Below, piece after piece: positions 23,225-36,087 of a DNA stretch of 64,000 nucleotides. The stretch covers positions 575,213-639,212 of the forward strand of contig CAJJDN010000025.1 in NCBI GenBank assembly GCA_905182985.1, written 5' to 3'. Made by a program: the position numbers and the translations under genes. A model generated the notes under the pieces. That model did not search any database. It was given only the letters and a program-made list of their open reading frames with translations, and was not told the DNA's origin. Position 1 is the first letter of the stretch. Every line of letters starts with the position of its first letter. Origin of the DNA: Paramecium sonneborni. Taxonomy: Eukaryota; Ciliophora; Oligohymenophorea; Peniculida; Parameciidae.

Positions 23225-24754
23225 TCATAATGATTTTGTATTAACTAATTTACCTTAATCATAAACATTTATACAATATGGTTTATCTTTCAATAATTTA
23301 AATACCATATGTTCTCCTTATTGTTTCCCTTAAACGAATTCTCCAATCTCTCTTATTCCATTTTCAACATCAGTATATATTCCTTGTCCATGTCTCTATC
23401 CATCCTTATATGTTCCTTCAAAAATATTATCATTTATATATTTATAAACTCCATTTCCTTCTTTCTTATCATTTACATATTCTCCAGTATAACTACATCA
23501 ATATATGTATTATATATTACATGTCTCCATTAGGGAATTTCACTATAGCACTTCCATGTCTTAAACCAGACTTAAATTATCCTACATATAACTCTCCATT
23601 TTTATATTAATATGAACCAATACCTTCTTTTCTATCTTACACATAATCTCCTTCATATTCATCTCCATTGGCATATTTATATAAACCTTTACCATGAAAT
23701 TATCCCATCTTCCATTACCCTTAATATTCATCTCCAGTAGTGTATCTCATTATTCCAAACCCTTCTCTAATGTCACTTCTCAAATCTCCTTAATAATATT
23801 CTCCCTTAAATAAAGCATGAATCCCTTTTCCTTCTATCTTTCCATTCACCCATTTCCCCTATTTAATCCAATAACGCTTTTTCTAATCAACCATCAATTA
23901 CTAACCCCAAACAAAATTATCTTCTCTAAATATCCCATACTAATAAGTCTATGCTATCTTATTAAATAATAATCCTAATATTGTTTCTAATAATATTATT
24001 ATTTACCTCTACCAAACTTCTTCTCTCCCTTTACTTCGCCTATATAAAAATCTTCATTTGGATATACTATTTTCATAACCTCTGGACTTCTAGTTAATAA
24101 GAACTCTGGTTAAATCCATTCATACTTCATCTCATGACATTATACAAACTTCTTCAATTACTCATTATATATATTCTTGTCCAATAGTATATTCATATCT
24201 AACATCATCAACTTCTCATGTAAATCATTACTTATCTTCAATAAATCTTATATTCCCATTTTCTATCCTATAAAATTTGCTATGTCCTCTATGCTATCTA
24301 ATATCCTCTCATCATGAAATGTTGATAACAATTCGCATTATTCATTTGTAAATTGATTTATGTTCCCTTATTACAAAGTTACAAAACTATCAGCCAACTC
24401 TTCCATCATCGAATACAATTACTATATATCACTTATATAATATTAGACTAATCTCTCCACTGACTCATTAATACTCTATACCACTGACTTAAACTAATCT
24501 GCCTTCTATTATAACATTATTGTCAATTGCAATTTATCAAATTTTACTATAGAATCTTTACACATTTATTAGACTTATGCTATTGTCTTTACATCCTTTA
24601 CATGTTCACAATGATAATCATGATAACAAAAACAACACATTAATCTTTTATCACAATGAGGATTTAAACAAATTGCTATCAATCTATCAGATCCCTCATC
24701 ATGTTGTCTATCACATCTTTTATCACTTTTAATATATGATTAAGATTATTGCAT
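23225..24754 (-). CDS. B-box zinc finger + MORN-repeat protein
   Basis: 493 residues. Residues ~14-55 carry a B-box-like zinc site (CDRQHDEGSDRLIAICLN, then CDKRLMCCFCYHDYHCEH). A helical middle (~60-260) follows. From ~300 on there are about seven MORN repeats (YQGQWKMGQFHGKGLY, YEGDYVQDRKEGIGSY, YTGEYVNDKKEGNGVY, FEGTYKDGQRHGQGIY). Known: MORN repeats mediate membrane/protein contacts and are common in ciliate cortex and cilia proteins; B-boxes bind zinc for protein contacts. Two introns, 20 nt and 28 nt; the 20-nt one is among the shortest in the window. I infer a scaffold at the cell cortex or cilium. Confidence 0.87.
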
Positions 24755-24791
24755 TAAAATTAAAATAATTTATTTTCAATTTATTTATTCC

Positions 24792-25958
24792 TCATTACTC
24801 AAGTGGAACATCATATTCAAAATCTTTTGTTGTCAATCCTTTACATTAGTATTATCCTTCTCTAATAAAATGTCCTCTAAAATATCTATAATCCTTATAT
24901 TTCTTCTTTGTCTCACTCACTTTCTTAGGTACCTTTATCTATTTCACCAAATCTTCCTCCTCTAATTAATAAACATATGGATTCTATTATTCCTTCTATT
25001 TCTTCTTCTTCTTCTCTTCCTCATTCTCTGTTCTCTAAAAATTCCTTTTTTTCTTAGGTTTTAAAAGTACTGAAAATTATTCATTCTCATTATTATTTGA
25101 TTCATTAAATAACTATAACTTTTTTGAATAATCATTCTCCAATAATGTTAATTTATAAATAGGACATTACTTATTTTAATCTATACTTTTATACAACATT
25201 GGATGAAATGTTAATTAATTTACATTATTTGTGAAAAATCTATTTATTCTTCTAAACTCTTCCATTAATTATAAATAAAAATAAATCTTTTTAAATTGAT
25301 GTCTAGTTGTTATCCTAGAAAACTTGCTATATCTCTCTTCTCTAGATTCCTAAAAACAACTAGCATAACATTTTAATAACTCCTACAATTTTGCTGCACT
25401 CTCCCTAAAATCCATCACAAAAAAATCATCTTTATATTCTTCAATATCATGATCCAAAATTCTTAACATTGATAATACTGTTATTGGTTAAATCATCGTA
25501 TGTTTTTAATAAAAATCAGATCTTCTTAATGACTTTACAACTGAAAATATATAACAATCCTTAAATCCTAACAATCCTGGCTTAAGCCATGTTTTCACAT
25601 AATCAGCATACCTAGTTGAATACAATTAAATCCCTGTTAATCTCTTAAATTCATGCTTTGCGTATTCCATATTTCCTCTTGTTTTTATTGCTGTTTCAAA
25701 CAATGTTGCAAGCTAATCCTTAGACATATTCTCATTGTAATCTACAAATGATTCCCATCTATATATAATTATCAATTTTTACGCTCTCTTCAATCTATAT
25801 GCCTTCTCAATCTTTATTCCAACCTAAGCTTCCAAATGTCTTGCAACTTATCCCCAATTCTTACAATTCGGCCCTCCATGAACATCAACTATTTATACTA
25901 ATTCTTTCGAAATGCTTAAGTATTTTCCTTTACTCTTTTATCTATCCTTTTATCTCAT
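24792..25958 (-). CDS. Conserved-looking protein of unknown function, Myb/SANT-like N-terminus
   Basis: 388 residues, no intron, starting MRQKDRQKSKGKYLSISKEL. Residues ~18-45 (LVQIVDVHGGPNCKNWGQVA) resemble the first helix-turn of a Myb/SANT domain, with Trp in a plausible place. This is weak, as no second Trp follows at normal spacing. The centre is alpha-helical without repeats. Residues ~300-335 are a basic/acidic low-complexity run (KPKKKRN ... ENEEEKKKKKQKEQQ) that could be a nuclear-localisation signal. I do not recognise a named family. The upstream ATG at 25984 is out of frame, so 25958 was chosen. Confidence 0.8.
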
Positions 25959-27288
25959 CACAATAACTTATTTTATTCATTTTTCCCCCCCTTTCTATTT
26001 CGCATCTTAATTTTTGTCAAAATATTATAAACATAATTACAAACTTAAACCTTACAATTTTCCAATAACTACACCATAATTCAATTATTCAATACTTTCA
26101 TTTATACAAAAATTCTTATTATTAAATTCTCAATCAAACTTAAAGAGTATATATAGTTATTATATTATTTGCTTTTTTAAAATAAAATAAGATTTAATTA
26201 ACTTTAGTATTCATATTATAAATAATTAAATACTAAAATATTTGCATATCATACTTTAAAACATTTTTTCTCTCTATTGTTAATTAATATGAAATTATTT
26301 AAAAATTTAATTATAATGCATATCTTTTAATCATTTACTAACCTACTAGCCTTTCTGTCAATTAATTCAACTTTTTGATCAAAATAAAGTCTACTAATTC
26401 CAATATCTTCTAAATAAAGTCATACTATTAGAATTTAATATCAATCAAAAATTACATCAACACTGATAATCCTATTTAAGATTACAAGATTGAATGTAGT
26501 AATTTAATAGGATAATAAATTATTCCACTCTAATTCTGTCTAATTAATATCTTCAAAAGACAAATCAAAACTATATAAACTATAAATTATATTTTACAAA
26601 CCAATTCTAATTTCAAGAACAAAAAATACATAATATAATCATAAATGCTCTGAGTACATTATGGATATTAATTACAATCTGAATTAAAGAAAATTCCAAA
26701 ATCTTTGTTGTTAATACATTTATGTAATATGAAAAGTTATATTTATTGTACTCTCTATTAACAAAGTAGCAAAAATTGAAATACCTAATTTCAATCAACA
26801 ACCTCTGTATATAATCGTCTAATCTTGGAAGAAATTATGATTGGAGAAGAAAAGTTATTGTTAATTTAATATTAATATATTTTCTACTTATACTTAACAT
26901 TATCTTAATTTCTATAAATAAAAAGTGGAAAGACAAGTTGTATGTGAAGATGATAATTAGAAAATTCAAATGGCAACTTTATGTGAAAGAAACCAAGAAA
27001 ATTTAAGAAAAATAATTTTTAGATTGATAGGTAAAAGTTTATGTGTTAATATATAGAAGAAAAGTATGTACTCATCATTATTAGTTTAAATAATTTTATG
27101 AAAAAAATGAGTTTTTGAGAAATTAATTGACTAATTGCATTTTATAGATAAATTAACATTGTATTATTCTAATAATTAATAGAAGTTTCTTTATAAATTT
27201 TGAAGTTCTATAATTTAAAATTATTTTTAATTTGATTGTTTTTGATTGATAATAAAAATTTATGAGCAAATATAAATTAATTAAAATA
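25959..27288. other. Gene-free interval
   Basis: 1.33 kb, very AT-rich. A coding-like piece near 26926-27110 (plus strand, VERQVVCEDDNQKIQMATLC) has no start or partner exon. A minus-strand ORF at 26613-26801 is low-complexity. No RNA gene or repeat was recognised. Confidence 0.5.
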
Positions 27289-28364
27289 TCAGCATGTTTA
27301 TCTTTCAATGAATGCCTTATTTATGACATTCCACATTTTGGCATGCAAGAAACAAAAAGTAGTTCCTCCTCTTTTATTTTATGTTGTCATTCTATTTAAA
27401 TCAGACATACAAACATATGGCATAGCACTTTGAATTGATATTCCAAATTTAGAATGATCTTTTGTATATTTAAATTTATAACCCTAAAATAGAATTTATT
27501 TTTACATTATGATTTCTATAAATATTGCTATAAGTTTGATAAGTATTTGAACAGGCAGGTTCTTACAATCCTCCAGTTCCATTTCCCCATGTTTCCATAA
27601 CTAAACCAACCTTTAATTTTGGAGCAACAATTGTTGCATAAAAATCATCCACTAAATTTTAGTTTTTTGAAATAACATTTATAGTCAATCCACCTTTGCT
27701 TTTTACTTATGCAGATCCACTTTAAGCAGGAATTTACCTTGTATTACTCTTTAAAGCATAAATATTTGGATAAGTAGATTCAAAAGTACTAATAGCATTA
27801 GCCTTTTGAGTTAAGGTTTAAGCAATTATATATTATTCAGCTACGATATTAATTTAAGAAGTTGTCATAGTTACACAAAAATAATGTTATCCATTTACAC
27901 TAGAACTACTTGGCATTCCAGGTATTATTGTACTGAATATATTTTAACAAATAATACCTTTATGAATCATCAAATACAGGAAATTATGGAGTGGAATGAT
28001 TTATTATAAATCCTTATGCATTTGATGCTGATAAAATGCCTTTAGAGTGAGCTCTGTCAGAAATCGTTGATTTTCCAAAAGGTTAATCATTCCATACAAC
28101 ATTCATAGTTGTACCTGATGTAAAGGAGATTTAAGCTACAGTTCTTTATAGAGGAGATGTATAGTCTCTTAAATCATCATTCATAAAGTTCATGGAGGTG
28201 CAATCATTCTGTGAGTCACAATAATAATATTCAAATCCACTATATGGTATGCTTGTATCAGCAGGCAGTTTGAATATTAGCCACCAATCAACTTATGTTC
28301 CTGATGAACTTAAACAGCTTTAGCTGAATACTTAAACGATGAGAACAAACAAAATCATTTTCAT
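27289..28364 (-). CDS. Deoxyribonuclease II family (acid DNase)
   Basis: 342 residues. A signal peptide (MKMILFVLIVQVFSQS) is followed by VDWWLIFKLP. Family blocks: DRAHSKGILSASNAQGFIIN (the N-terminal HxK), GMPSSSSVNGQHYFCVTM, METWGNG, and the C-terminal KDHSKFGISI...SDLNRMTTQNKRGGTTFCF, which holds the second HxK (active-site His) and the RGGGT-like strand. Both halves of the HxK pair are present, so it should be active. Known: DNase II cuts DNA at acid pH in lysosomes or phagosomes, leaving 3'-phosphates; a phagotroph would use it to digest food DNA. Introns 27933-27957 (25 nt) and 27484-27505 (22 nt). Confidence 0.93.
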
Positions 28365-29351
28365 TTTTTACAATTATCTATTGACTATCTTTATTTTTTT
28401 ATTATGATATCACTATCTAAGTCATCTGACGCACTTTTTTATTAAATACTATACTGTATAAATCTTAATATTATTGTATAATAATATTCAATAAAAATTA
28501 AATAAATAGCATTTATAATTAATTAAATCATTCAGATTTCAAATTATTTTAGAATTTAAAGTTCATTATCCCTTTATATGAAAATTATTTTTCTTCCCTA
28601 ATCTTTTGATTCTGTTGCTTCAAACTTATCATCTTTTCAATATCTAATTTGATATTATAACACTTAATTTTTATCATCTATTTTAGTACTATAATTTTAC
28701 TATAATTTATTGAAAACTAGCACTAAATAGCTTTATCTTAGTTTTTAAAAATGTTCCAAAAAGAATCACAAAGAAATTTAATTGTATATAGAATTTATCC
28801 TTAAATTATAACATATGTATAGATGATATTTAAAAATAAGGATAGTGATATATAATTATACAATTTATATACTCTATCTAGTATTTAGTCTATTGATTTG
28901 TTGATAAATAATCAATTTTCTTAAATAATTTTAGTAATCTCAAATAATGATAATATAATTTGAAGAGTCATATTAAGTATTTTAAATAGTGAAAATATTT
29001 GTGCTCATTATGAAGTAAACATAATGTAGTAGATCCTTTGTGAAAAAGAATTAATATACAAAACTATTTTAATAAATAATTAATGCATAATCTAATTTTC
29101 GAAATGATGTCATATAGATGTCATAGAAAGATATTAAGAGAGTGAAAGTATTTTATATTTATAAAATTGATTTGATGAATTTGAGGAGTGTTTAAATTAC
29201 TAGAGATTATTTTAGAGTGAGAATGAGAATGGTGATTATTTTAAGTAAATTTAATATAAATTTTATTGATTATATTTATAAAAATTTGTCAGTTAATCGA
29301 AGAATAATGTAAAGAAAAATAGAATGCTATAATAAAGGACTTTTTACGTCA
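28365..29351. other. Intergenic; may hold a 5' extension of the Aurora-like kinase
   Basis: Mostly AT-rich with no feature. From about 29110 to 29351 the frame of the downstream kinase stays open upstream of its chosen ATG, and an in-frame ATG at 29307 would add MQRKIECYNKGLFTS. Nothing else was recognised. Confidence 0.5.
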
Positions 29352-30916
29352 ATGTCATAATTTGAACTAAAACAAAGATCTAATGGTAAGACTAGTTTAG
29401 GAACTGGATCTTTTGGAACAGTTAATTTAGTTTAGCATGTAAAATCACAATCACTTTATGCTATAAAATCAATATAACAATGCAATATCTAAACTCCATA
29501 TGAGTAAGAAGGAGTGGAGAGAGAGATTAAAGTCCATTTAAAGTGCCATCATACAAATATAGTAAATTTGTATGATAGTTTTATTGAACATGGAAATGTA
29601 TATATGGTATTAGAGTATGCTGAAAATGGAAACTTATACAATTATGTGCAAAGGAAAAAAAGATTAGATGAAAAAGAAGCCTGTAAATATTTTATATAAA
29701 CTTGCAAAGCATTGCAATATCTGCATGAAATAAATGTATTTCATAGAGATATCAAAGTAATAAATGATATAATGATTTAGCCTGAAAATTTATTGTTAGA
29801 TGGTAATAATGATATTAAATTATGTGATTTTGGATGGTGTGCAGAAAACATTCATTTAAAAAGAAAGACCTTTTGTGGAACTTATGAATACATGGCTCCA
29901 GAGATTGTTTCTGATTTACCATATGATTATAAGATTGATATATGGTCAGTTGGAGTATTATTATATGAATTATTACATGGATATGCACCATTCAAAGGCA
30001 AGGAATATAAAGAAATTGCAACAAATATCAAAAGTGGTTTAATACGTTATTCTAGTTCTATCAATTCAGATGCCTAAGAACTCATTAAGAATATATTATA
30101 GAAAGATCCATCTTAGAGATTATCCTTCAAAGATATTTATTAATCTCCATTTGTTTAGAGATGCTATCCATAATAAGGATGTAATTAAATTATAAAATTA
30201 TCATTATAGAATTAAAGATATCTTTATCGCCTAGATCTAGTTTTTCAGTTGATTAAAATTCAATCTAAAAATATCAATCTCCTCTAATTAGTCATAAGTA
30301 ATAACCTATTGGGAGATTAAATTAAACAAATGGAATTAATTTAAACAATTCTTCATCTTTGAGTATTAAATCTCCTAATATATCTAAAACAAGAGTTGAT
30401 TCTAAAAAATAATCTAATATTTTTGATGATATAAAAAAGAAAATCATTTATGAATAAACAAGCCCTTTGAGAGATGCTACTAATATGCATAAAAGAAATT
30501 AAGCTAGTTTAACTAATTTAATCAAAAATTCTAATACAAAAATTACATAAATAAAAAGTCCTTAGCCTAAAAAAATCTAATTGAGTAAATACTGTTCAAA
30601 ATCAAGAAATTTTGATGAAAATGGAACTGTCAAACTATTAGATTAGTTTAAATCCATGCCATCTTTTACTATTGAAGATCAATAACATACATTTGAAGAA
30701 GAAACCAGATTAAACTTAAAAACTGATAGAGTTATAAAAGGGTATTTAAATAATCTAATTTTAGATTCAAAAAAGAATCACATTAATCTTAAGATCTAGA
30801 TAAAATATTAAAAATGTACCTTAGTATGTGCAGTAGTAGACAATGAATTCTTATTTTTATAACTTAGTACTTTATTCAATTTTTTTGATTTCTTTTATGT
30901 CCTATCATTTGTTTGA
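29352..30916 (+). CDS. Aurora-like serine/threonine kinase
   Basis: About 503 residues. Kinase domain near the start: LGTGSFGTVNLV (Gly-loop), YAIKSI (Lys), REIKVHLKCHH (helix C Glu), MVLEYAENGNLY, HRDIKPENLLLDG, KLCDFGW (Aurora-type DFGW), KTFCGTYEYMAPEI, DIWSVGVLLYELL, DPSQRLSFKDI. All catalytic residues are present. The C-terminal ~230 residues are Ser/Asn/Lys-rich, without a known domain. Known: Aurora kinases phosphorylate chromosome and spindle proteins; ciliates also use family members at basal bodies and in cilia disassembly. Introns 29757-29780 (24 nt) and 30181-30209 (29 nt). An in-frame ATG at 29307 is an alternative start; the last ~25 residues before TGA 30914-30916 are less certain. 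Confidence 0.88.
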
Positions 30917-31465
30917 GAATTTATTGATATAAATATGAAATTAATATTAATAAATCAGTTATTTTTAAAAAATAAGCATCATTTTAAAATTCGCATATGT
31001 ATTTTTTGCGAGTGATTTACATTCTAAAAGTATTCACTAAAACTTTCAATTTTATTCTTACTATCTTTAATTACAGAAATTTATTGGTGAAATTTTAAAG
31101 TTATCATTTGAATTAGTTAAATAAATAAAAATAAATCATAAAAAGATTTAAATGATCTAAGTTTATAAGTATTTAGCTCTTAAATATAAGTTTCCTAAAT
31201 TTAATTAAATATTAATCCTAAACTTATTTTAGAAATTAATAAAATTTGTCCATATGTAATTTAATTATATAAACTTGAATTTTCAGCAATGTCAGCAGCC
31301 GATAAGAAAATAAATTGTTTAGAGATAAAGCTTAAGTCTGCATTTTTTAACATTAATATTTGATCAATAAAATCTAATAAATAATATTCATTTAATCTAT
31401 AGATAGTATTATACATTTAATCTTATGGCATTACAATTACATTTTAATAAAATATAATAAAACTC
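30917..31465. other. Intergenic with one 24-codon ORF
   Basis: AT-rich. A compact ORF at 31289-31363 begins ATGTCAGCAGCCGATAAG (MSAADKKINCLEIKLKSAFF), is unusually GC-rich for intergenic DNA here, and ends in TGA. It could be an upstream exon of the next gene or a chance ORF. Confidence 0.4.
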
Positions 31466-31864
31466 ATGAATAATCTGGATGGAGTAGATAAAGTTAAAAC
31501 TAGATCTATGAATGTATGCGAAAGGATCCTCGATTTGAAGGTAAAAAGAGTTTACTGTCATATATCAAAAGAAAAGAAAACATAATTGATTCAAACTGTA
31601 CTGAAATAAAAATGCAAAATTAAGAAAGTGAGTTTTATTAAAAAAATTTAGATAGCTAAGGACTTGAATATCAACTATGCCACAGCAAAAACGATACTTC
31701 ATTGTTATAAGAAAAAATAAATAAATTTGGATGTAGAACCTGAGGTGAAAAGGGCCTGTTATAAATAAATAAAGAAAGACTCTAAATTATATGTTTAAAT
31801 TAAACTAGGAGAGAAAATAATCAATCAATATGAGTATTTTGATGCTCTCAACAGAAATTCATGA
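31466..31864 (+). CDS. Small basic protein with helix-turn-helix-like segment
   Basis: 132 residues, strongly basic. Residues ~66-88 (IQIAKDLNINYATAKTILH) have the spacing of a helix-turn-helix (I.IAKDL-N-INYATAKTIL). This resembles the homeodomain-like HTH found in transposase N-termini and Psq-type proteins. No catalytic domain follows. A 24-nt in-frame segment just before the HTH (GTGAGT...TTTAG) could be an intron without altering frame. I infer a DNA-binding role only from the HTH look; it may be a remnant of a transposon-derived protein. Confidence 0.55.
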
Positions 31865-32370
31865 TTTTTATTTAATTCCTCTTAATTATGTATTTCTCTA
31901 TATATTTATACAAAAACGAAAGTTCGTTGAAAATCAGATATCTAAATTCTATGGTCTTGACAATATTAGAAAAAATCCATACAAAAGATGACAAATATCT
32001 TGAAGTTTTTAAAACTAAAATAAGAAATTAACAAAGCTTAGGATATATTGACTTTTTTATATATTTAAAGAGCTCAAATATTTGAATCATTCTCATTTTT
32101 ACATAAACAATCTTATAGAATCTTTCATCCATGTTTTTCTTATCATATTCGTGATTCATTTTGTATATTAATATAAAAACATGAGAGCTCAGAATAAAAT
32201 TAATTTTAGAGTTAGGACTGAAGAATATTTTTGGAAAATCTTTAAGCAAAAAAATTAATGTATAAATATAAATTATATCAAAGTTGGATGTTTTATAAGT
32301 ACATACTTAAGAGTTATTACAAAATGACTTGCAAATCAAAATTATTTTTCTATTTGAATTGTAATTATTT
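31865..32370. other. Intergenic
   Basis: AT-rich; nothing recognised. Confidence 0.5.
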
Positions 32371-32936
32371 ATGAAGGATAATTAAAATGAATCTGAATAA
32401 ATAAAGGCTAAAGTAGTTGATATCAACAATCATGTTATTGGTAATTAAATATGAATAATGATTATATAGACTTAATTTCTATAGATCGCAAACTACTATC
32501 TAAAGTAATTCATCAAGCAACTTTTTTATTTGTAATTGAAAAATAGTCATAAAGAGTTTTTTGTCATAAACGATCCCAATAGAAATAATATTAACCAGGA
32601 GCATTTAGCACTTGTTTTACTGGAATTGTGCTAGAATCTGAGGATTATCGATAATGTGCTAAAAGAAAATTAATTTAAGAAACAGGATTGGACCTAGAAT
32701 TATCATATCTCAATTCTTTCTATTATGAAAGTAAGACAAATAAAATATGGGGATAAATTTTCTATACATTATATGATGGATAAATTATCAACTTTATTTA
32801 AGACCCAAAAGAAGTTGAAGAAATTGAATTAATGTCTTATAGAGAGATTGTGATTAGAGAATAGAATGGAGAGGTATTCACTCCTGAAAGTATCCAAGCA
32901 CTTCATTTTTTAAATAAGAGAGTTCTTCGTCAATGA
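32371..32936 (+). CDS. Nudix-fold protein with degenerate Nudix box
   Basis: 178 residues. The domain core reads ATFLFVIEKQSQRVFCHKRS, then PGAFSTCFTGIVLESEDYRQ and CAKRKLIQETGLDLE. The consensus box is GX5EX7REUXEEXGU. Here the Gly and the first Glu are kept, but RE is RK and EE is QE, so two metal-binding Glu positions are lost. Overall order resembles the isopentenyl-diphosphate-isomerase/NudT type (FCHKRS.....PGAF). Known: the box binds Mg2+ for diphosphate hydrolysis; its loss suggests a non-hydrolytic or altered activity. One 29-nt intron, 32441-32469. The start is the first ATG in frame. Confidence 0.82.
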
Positions 32937-33287
32937 AATTCAACAAAACAAATCTATGATTGATTTGTTTATTTGCATAGTCTATTTATAGCACAATATA
33001 TTTATTATATAGATTTACTTTTAGGTTGTTCCATATGTTTGAATAACATAGAAAGTCTAAAATTATGATTTTAAATATATGATGATGAATTATTAAGTGT
33101 AATCATACATTTATTTAAATTTATTTTTGCTGATTAAGTATAGTACAAATAATTAATATCACTTATTTAATTATAAGATATCTAATTTATTATTAATTAG
33201 AGATTATAATTATGAAATGTTTTACTTCTCTTTATTTAATCTGTTTTTATTTAATTATTTTTTATATTATATTCATTTTTTTTATCT
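32937..33287. other. Intergenic
   Basis: AT-rich; nothing recognised. Confidence 0.5.
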
Positions 33288-34814
33288 ATGATTCATTGTT
33301 GTAGATGTAATAAAACTAGATCACCTATAGATTAAAACAAATGTAATAATATATTACAGGATCATTAAATTGAATAAAGGATATAACAATCTGATCTTTA
33401 ATAAATGTATATTACTAAAATAAAGGAGAATGAATAACTGATTTTTAAAATGTATAAAGAATTGTAAGATGAAAATAGTGGACTAAAAAGTCTAATAAAT
33501 TCGTATTGATTATTTGTGTTATGGTGTAGATTAGAAAAAGAGAAATTGGAACTACAAGAGAAATACAACAATTTATAGAACTAAAGTATCTAATTTATTA
33601 CTTAAAATCAATCCAGATTAATACCAGAGGAGACTAATATGAATTTTAGTACAAAACAACAATCTTTTTAATTTAATGATCCGAGCAATATAAAATATTA
33701 ATCGTTAAAAAAAATATTGGATGAATTAATTAAAGATGAGGATTGGGATGTTTAGAAAAAGAATTAATATTCAACTTCGATACAATTTTTGAATAGTATT
33801 CTTTAAGAGAAGCAAGAAGACTTAGAATTGGCATAAAATTAAATCATAAAGTAGAATAAGATTATCGAAGAATATGAATTAAAATATAATTAATTATTAT
33901 GTAATAAATATGATTAATAAATAAGAGGATTATTAATAAATAGAATAGGAATATCACTTAAAGAAGAAATCATTTTAAGATAATGGAATATAATATGATA
34001 ATCTTTACAATGGAGTAGTAATTTAAGAGACGATTAAGTTAAATACTTAGAAAATTGTAATAAATTGAGTTTATTAATATAAAATTTATTAATAATGATT
34101 ACAGATAGTGAAATAAAGGAATTTCTTCCATAAAGTGTGAGAAAATAATACAAAACTGAACCAATTGATTAAAATGTAAGTGACCTGTCTTTTAGTTTTA
34201 CACATAGTTTGAAAAGTAGTGTAAAACCAAAATTAAATGACTCAATTTAATTCGAAACTTAGATTGCTTAGAGAATTTAAACAAAACCACCTTTGACATC
34301 AAAAAGTGACAAAAGATTTTAAATACCAATAATTAGAGATAAAACATACTTTAATTCTTAAATGATAAGTGATTAAATGTCCACTCCAAGATCGAGATTG
34401 TAAGATTGTAAATTTTAACTCATTCATCTAAAGCTTTAAAATTAATAGAACCAAAAGATCAATAAATAAATAGTGATTGAGAAACTATCTAAGCAATTAA
34501 AAGAATCTTCAACATTCAATATTTCAAAATCAAAAGAATTGATTTAAATTGAGTTATTATTGTCTGCCTATAATTAATTACATTTGAGTCATTCAAAATT
34601 GAGATAGCAGAATAAAAATTTAGAATAAGAAATCAATTTTTGGAAACTAAAATATCAAGAATTAGAGAAAAAAACAAAATCAAATATTCATACCAAAAGC
34701 ACCTCATTGTAAGTTTAATTGAATAAACCAATCAATTAAAATATATAGGAGAGATTAAAAACTTAAACATATTCATAAAATACTTTTAAGTTCTCCATAA
34801 CAGACACTAATTGA
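33288..34814 (+). CDS. Coiled-coil protein with an in-frame TGA
   Basis: Reads as 499 residues if the TGA at 33996-33998 is passed over. The N-terminus MIHCCRCNKTRSPIDQNKC has a Cys cluster. Coiled coil follows (NEQLIFKMYKELQDENSGLK, EKEKLELQEKYNNLQ). After the TGA the same frame continues with clearly coding, Lys/Ser/Gln-rich sequence and a second coiled coil (SKLRQQNKNLEQEINFWKLK) to TGA 34812-34814. One 27-nt intron, 33503-33529. No GT-AG intron removes the internal TGA. So either a base error or point mutation (a pseudogene), two adjacent genes, or readthrough. Function unknown; probably structural. Confidence 0.7.
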
Positions 34815-34864
34815 TTTATTTATTTAATTCATACTATATTTATATATAGATATTTTTAGATTTA

Positions 34865-35962
34865 TCAAAATTTTCTTGATCCAAAATTACCAAAACTTGA
34901 ATATTCTCCATAATTATTTCTCATTTATTACTGTGATCCAAATTGTTGCTAACTTTATTTGATATAATTATTAGGATTAGATGATTGATTCATAAATTAT
35001 ACTTATTGTGATATTTCAAGTCCACTTTTAATTGAACTTTATAAAATTTTCTATTCAGATCTTATTGATGCTTTACTATTATTTACTGATCCCATATTTT
35101 ATTTCTATGTAGTTATTTCTGGAGGTGCCAATTTGTGAATATTTAAAAATTCTGGTAAATCATAATTTACTACTTTAAGAAATTCAGAGATAAATCCTCC
35201 TAATTAAGCACTATTATAATATATATTTTATACGATTTTTCTGAATCAAAATTAACTTTTGTTTAATAATGAACATAACGTTCTGTAAACTCTTATGCTT
35301 GAATAAAATATTATTCATTTTCTTCTAGAGTTTTTGATTTTAAAAATCTTATAAGTGGTTTCATACAATCCGAATTCTTTAAATTTTCAATTAATTCAAA
35401 ATGAGAATTCCATCTATCATAAATGACTTGTTAAAAAAATTGAGCATCTCGTTTGTAATTTACAATATTTTTTTAATGTTTTCCTTATACTTCAATAAGC
35501 AATGAATTGAAATACTAATCAATTATTTTAATAATTCTTTCTCTTTTATCATTTAATTATCTTATACATGAATTATTCATTTCTTCAGCCATTTTAACTG
35601 AATTTTAGATATTAAAAAAACTATTTGCCAATTTATTTGCTTAAATATATTTTCATATTTTACCTTCATTATGCACTGTAAATTGTACTTTATTTAAAAT
35701 ATCTTTTAGACTCTCCAATTTTGGTTTAGAATTTTATCCCACATGTTCATTGACATGTTCAGGAATACATTCTGGACATAAGGGAAAACAACATTCTTCA
35801 AGTTAACAAAAGTTTATATAAGTATTACCTTAATGATGGTAACAATTAATCTAATTAACATTTTAATAAACAATACTTTTGGAATAGTATTGGTATTGAA
35901 TTAATGACAATGATCAAGTATTTAAGGTATTTTAAATACAGTTGAGCTTCTTTTTGAGTCAT
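34865..35962 (-). CDS. B-box-type zinc-finger protein
   Basis: About 328 residues. Near the N-terminus: INCYHHQGNTYINFCQLEEC, CFPLCPECIPEHVNEHV, a B-box-like C/H cluster as seen in many Paramecium proteins. A long helical part follows, then a Gln/Ser/Asn-rich tail ending GEYSSFGNFGSRKF. Introns of 24 nt and 23 nt are clear. The 5' end is less sure: the ATG at 35962 (MTQKEAQL) joins the zinc-finger frame only through a 64-nt GTATTT...AAAAG intron, long for this genome. Stop 34865-34867, 50 bp from the convergent coiled-coil gene. Function unknown; B-boxes mediate protein contacts. Confidence 0.72.
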
Positions 35963-36087
35963 CCATTGGATTTATTGGCTATTATTATTATTATTATGTT
36001 TTCTATCCTAAAGAAGTGGCAGAAAGTTGAAATGCTTATGACATGATTGTTATTAAATTTATTAAATAATAAATGTAGTTATATATT

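Noticed and set aside
26613..26801. Minus-strand 62-codon ORF
   Set aside because: Low-complexity Ile/Asn/Tyr composition, no neighbour or motif support.
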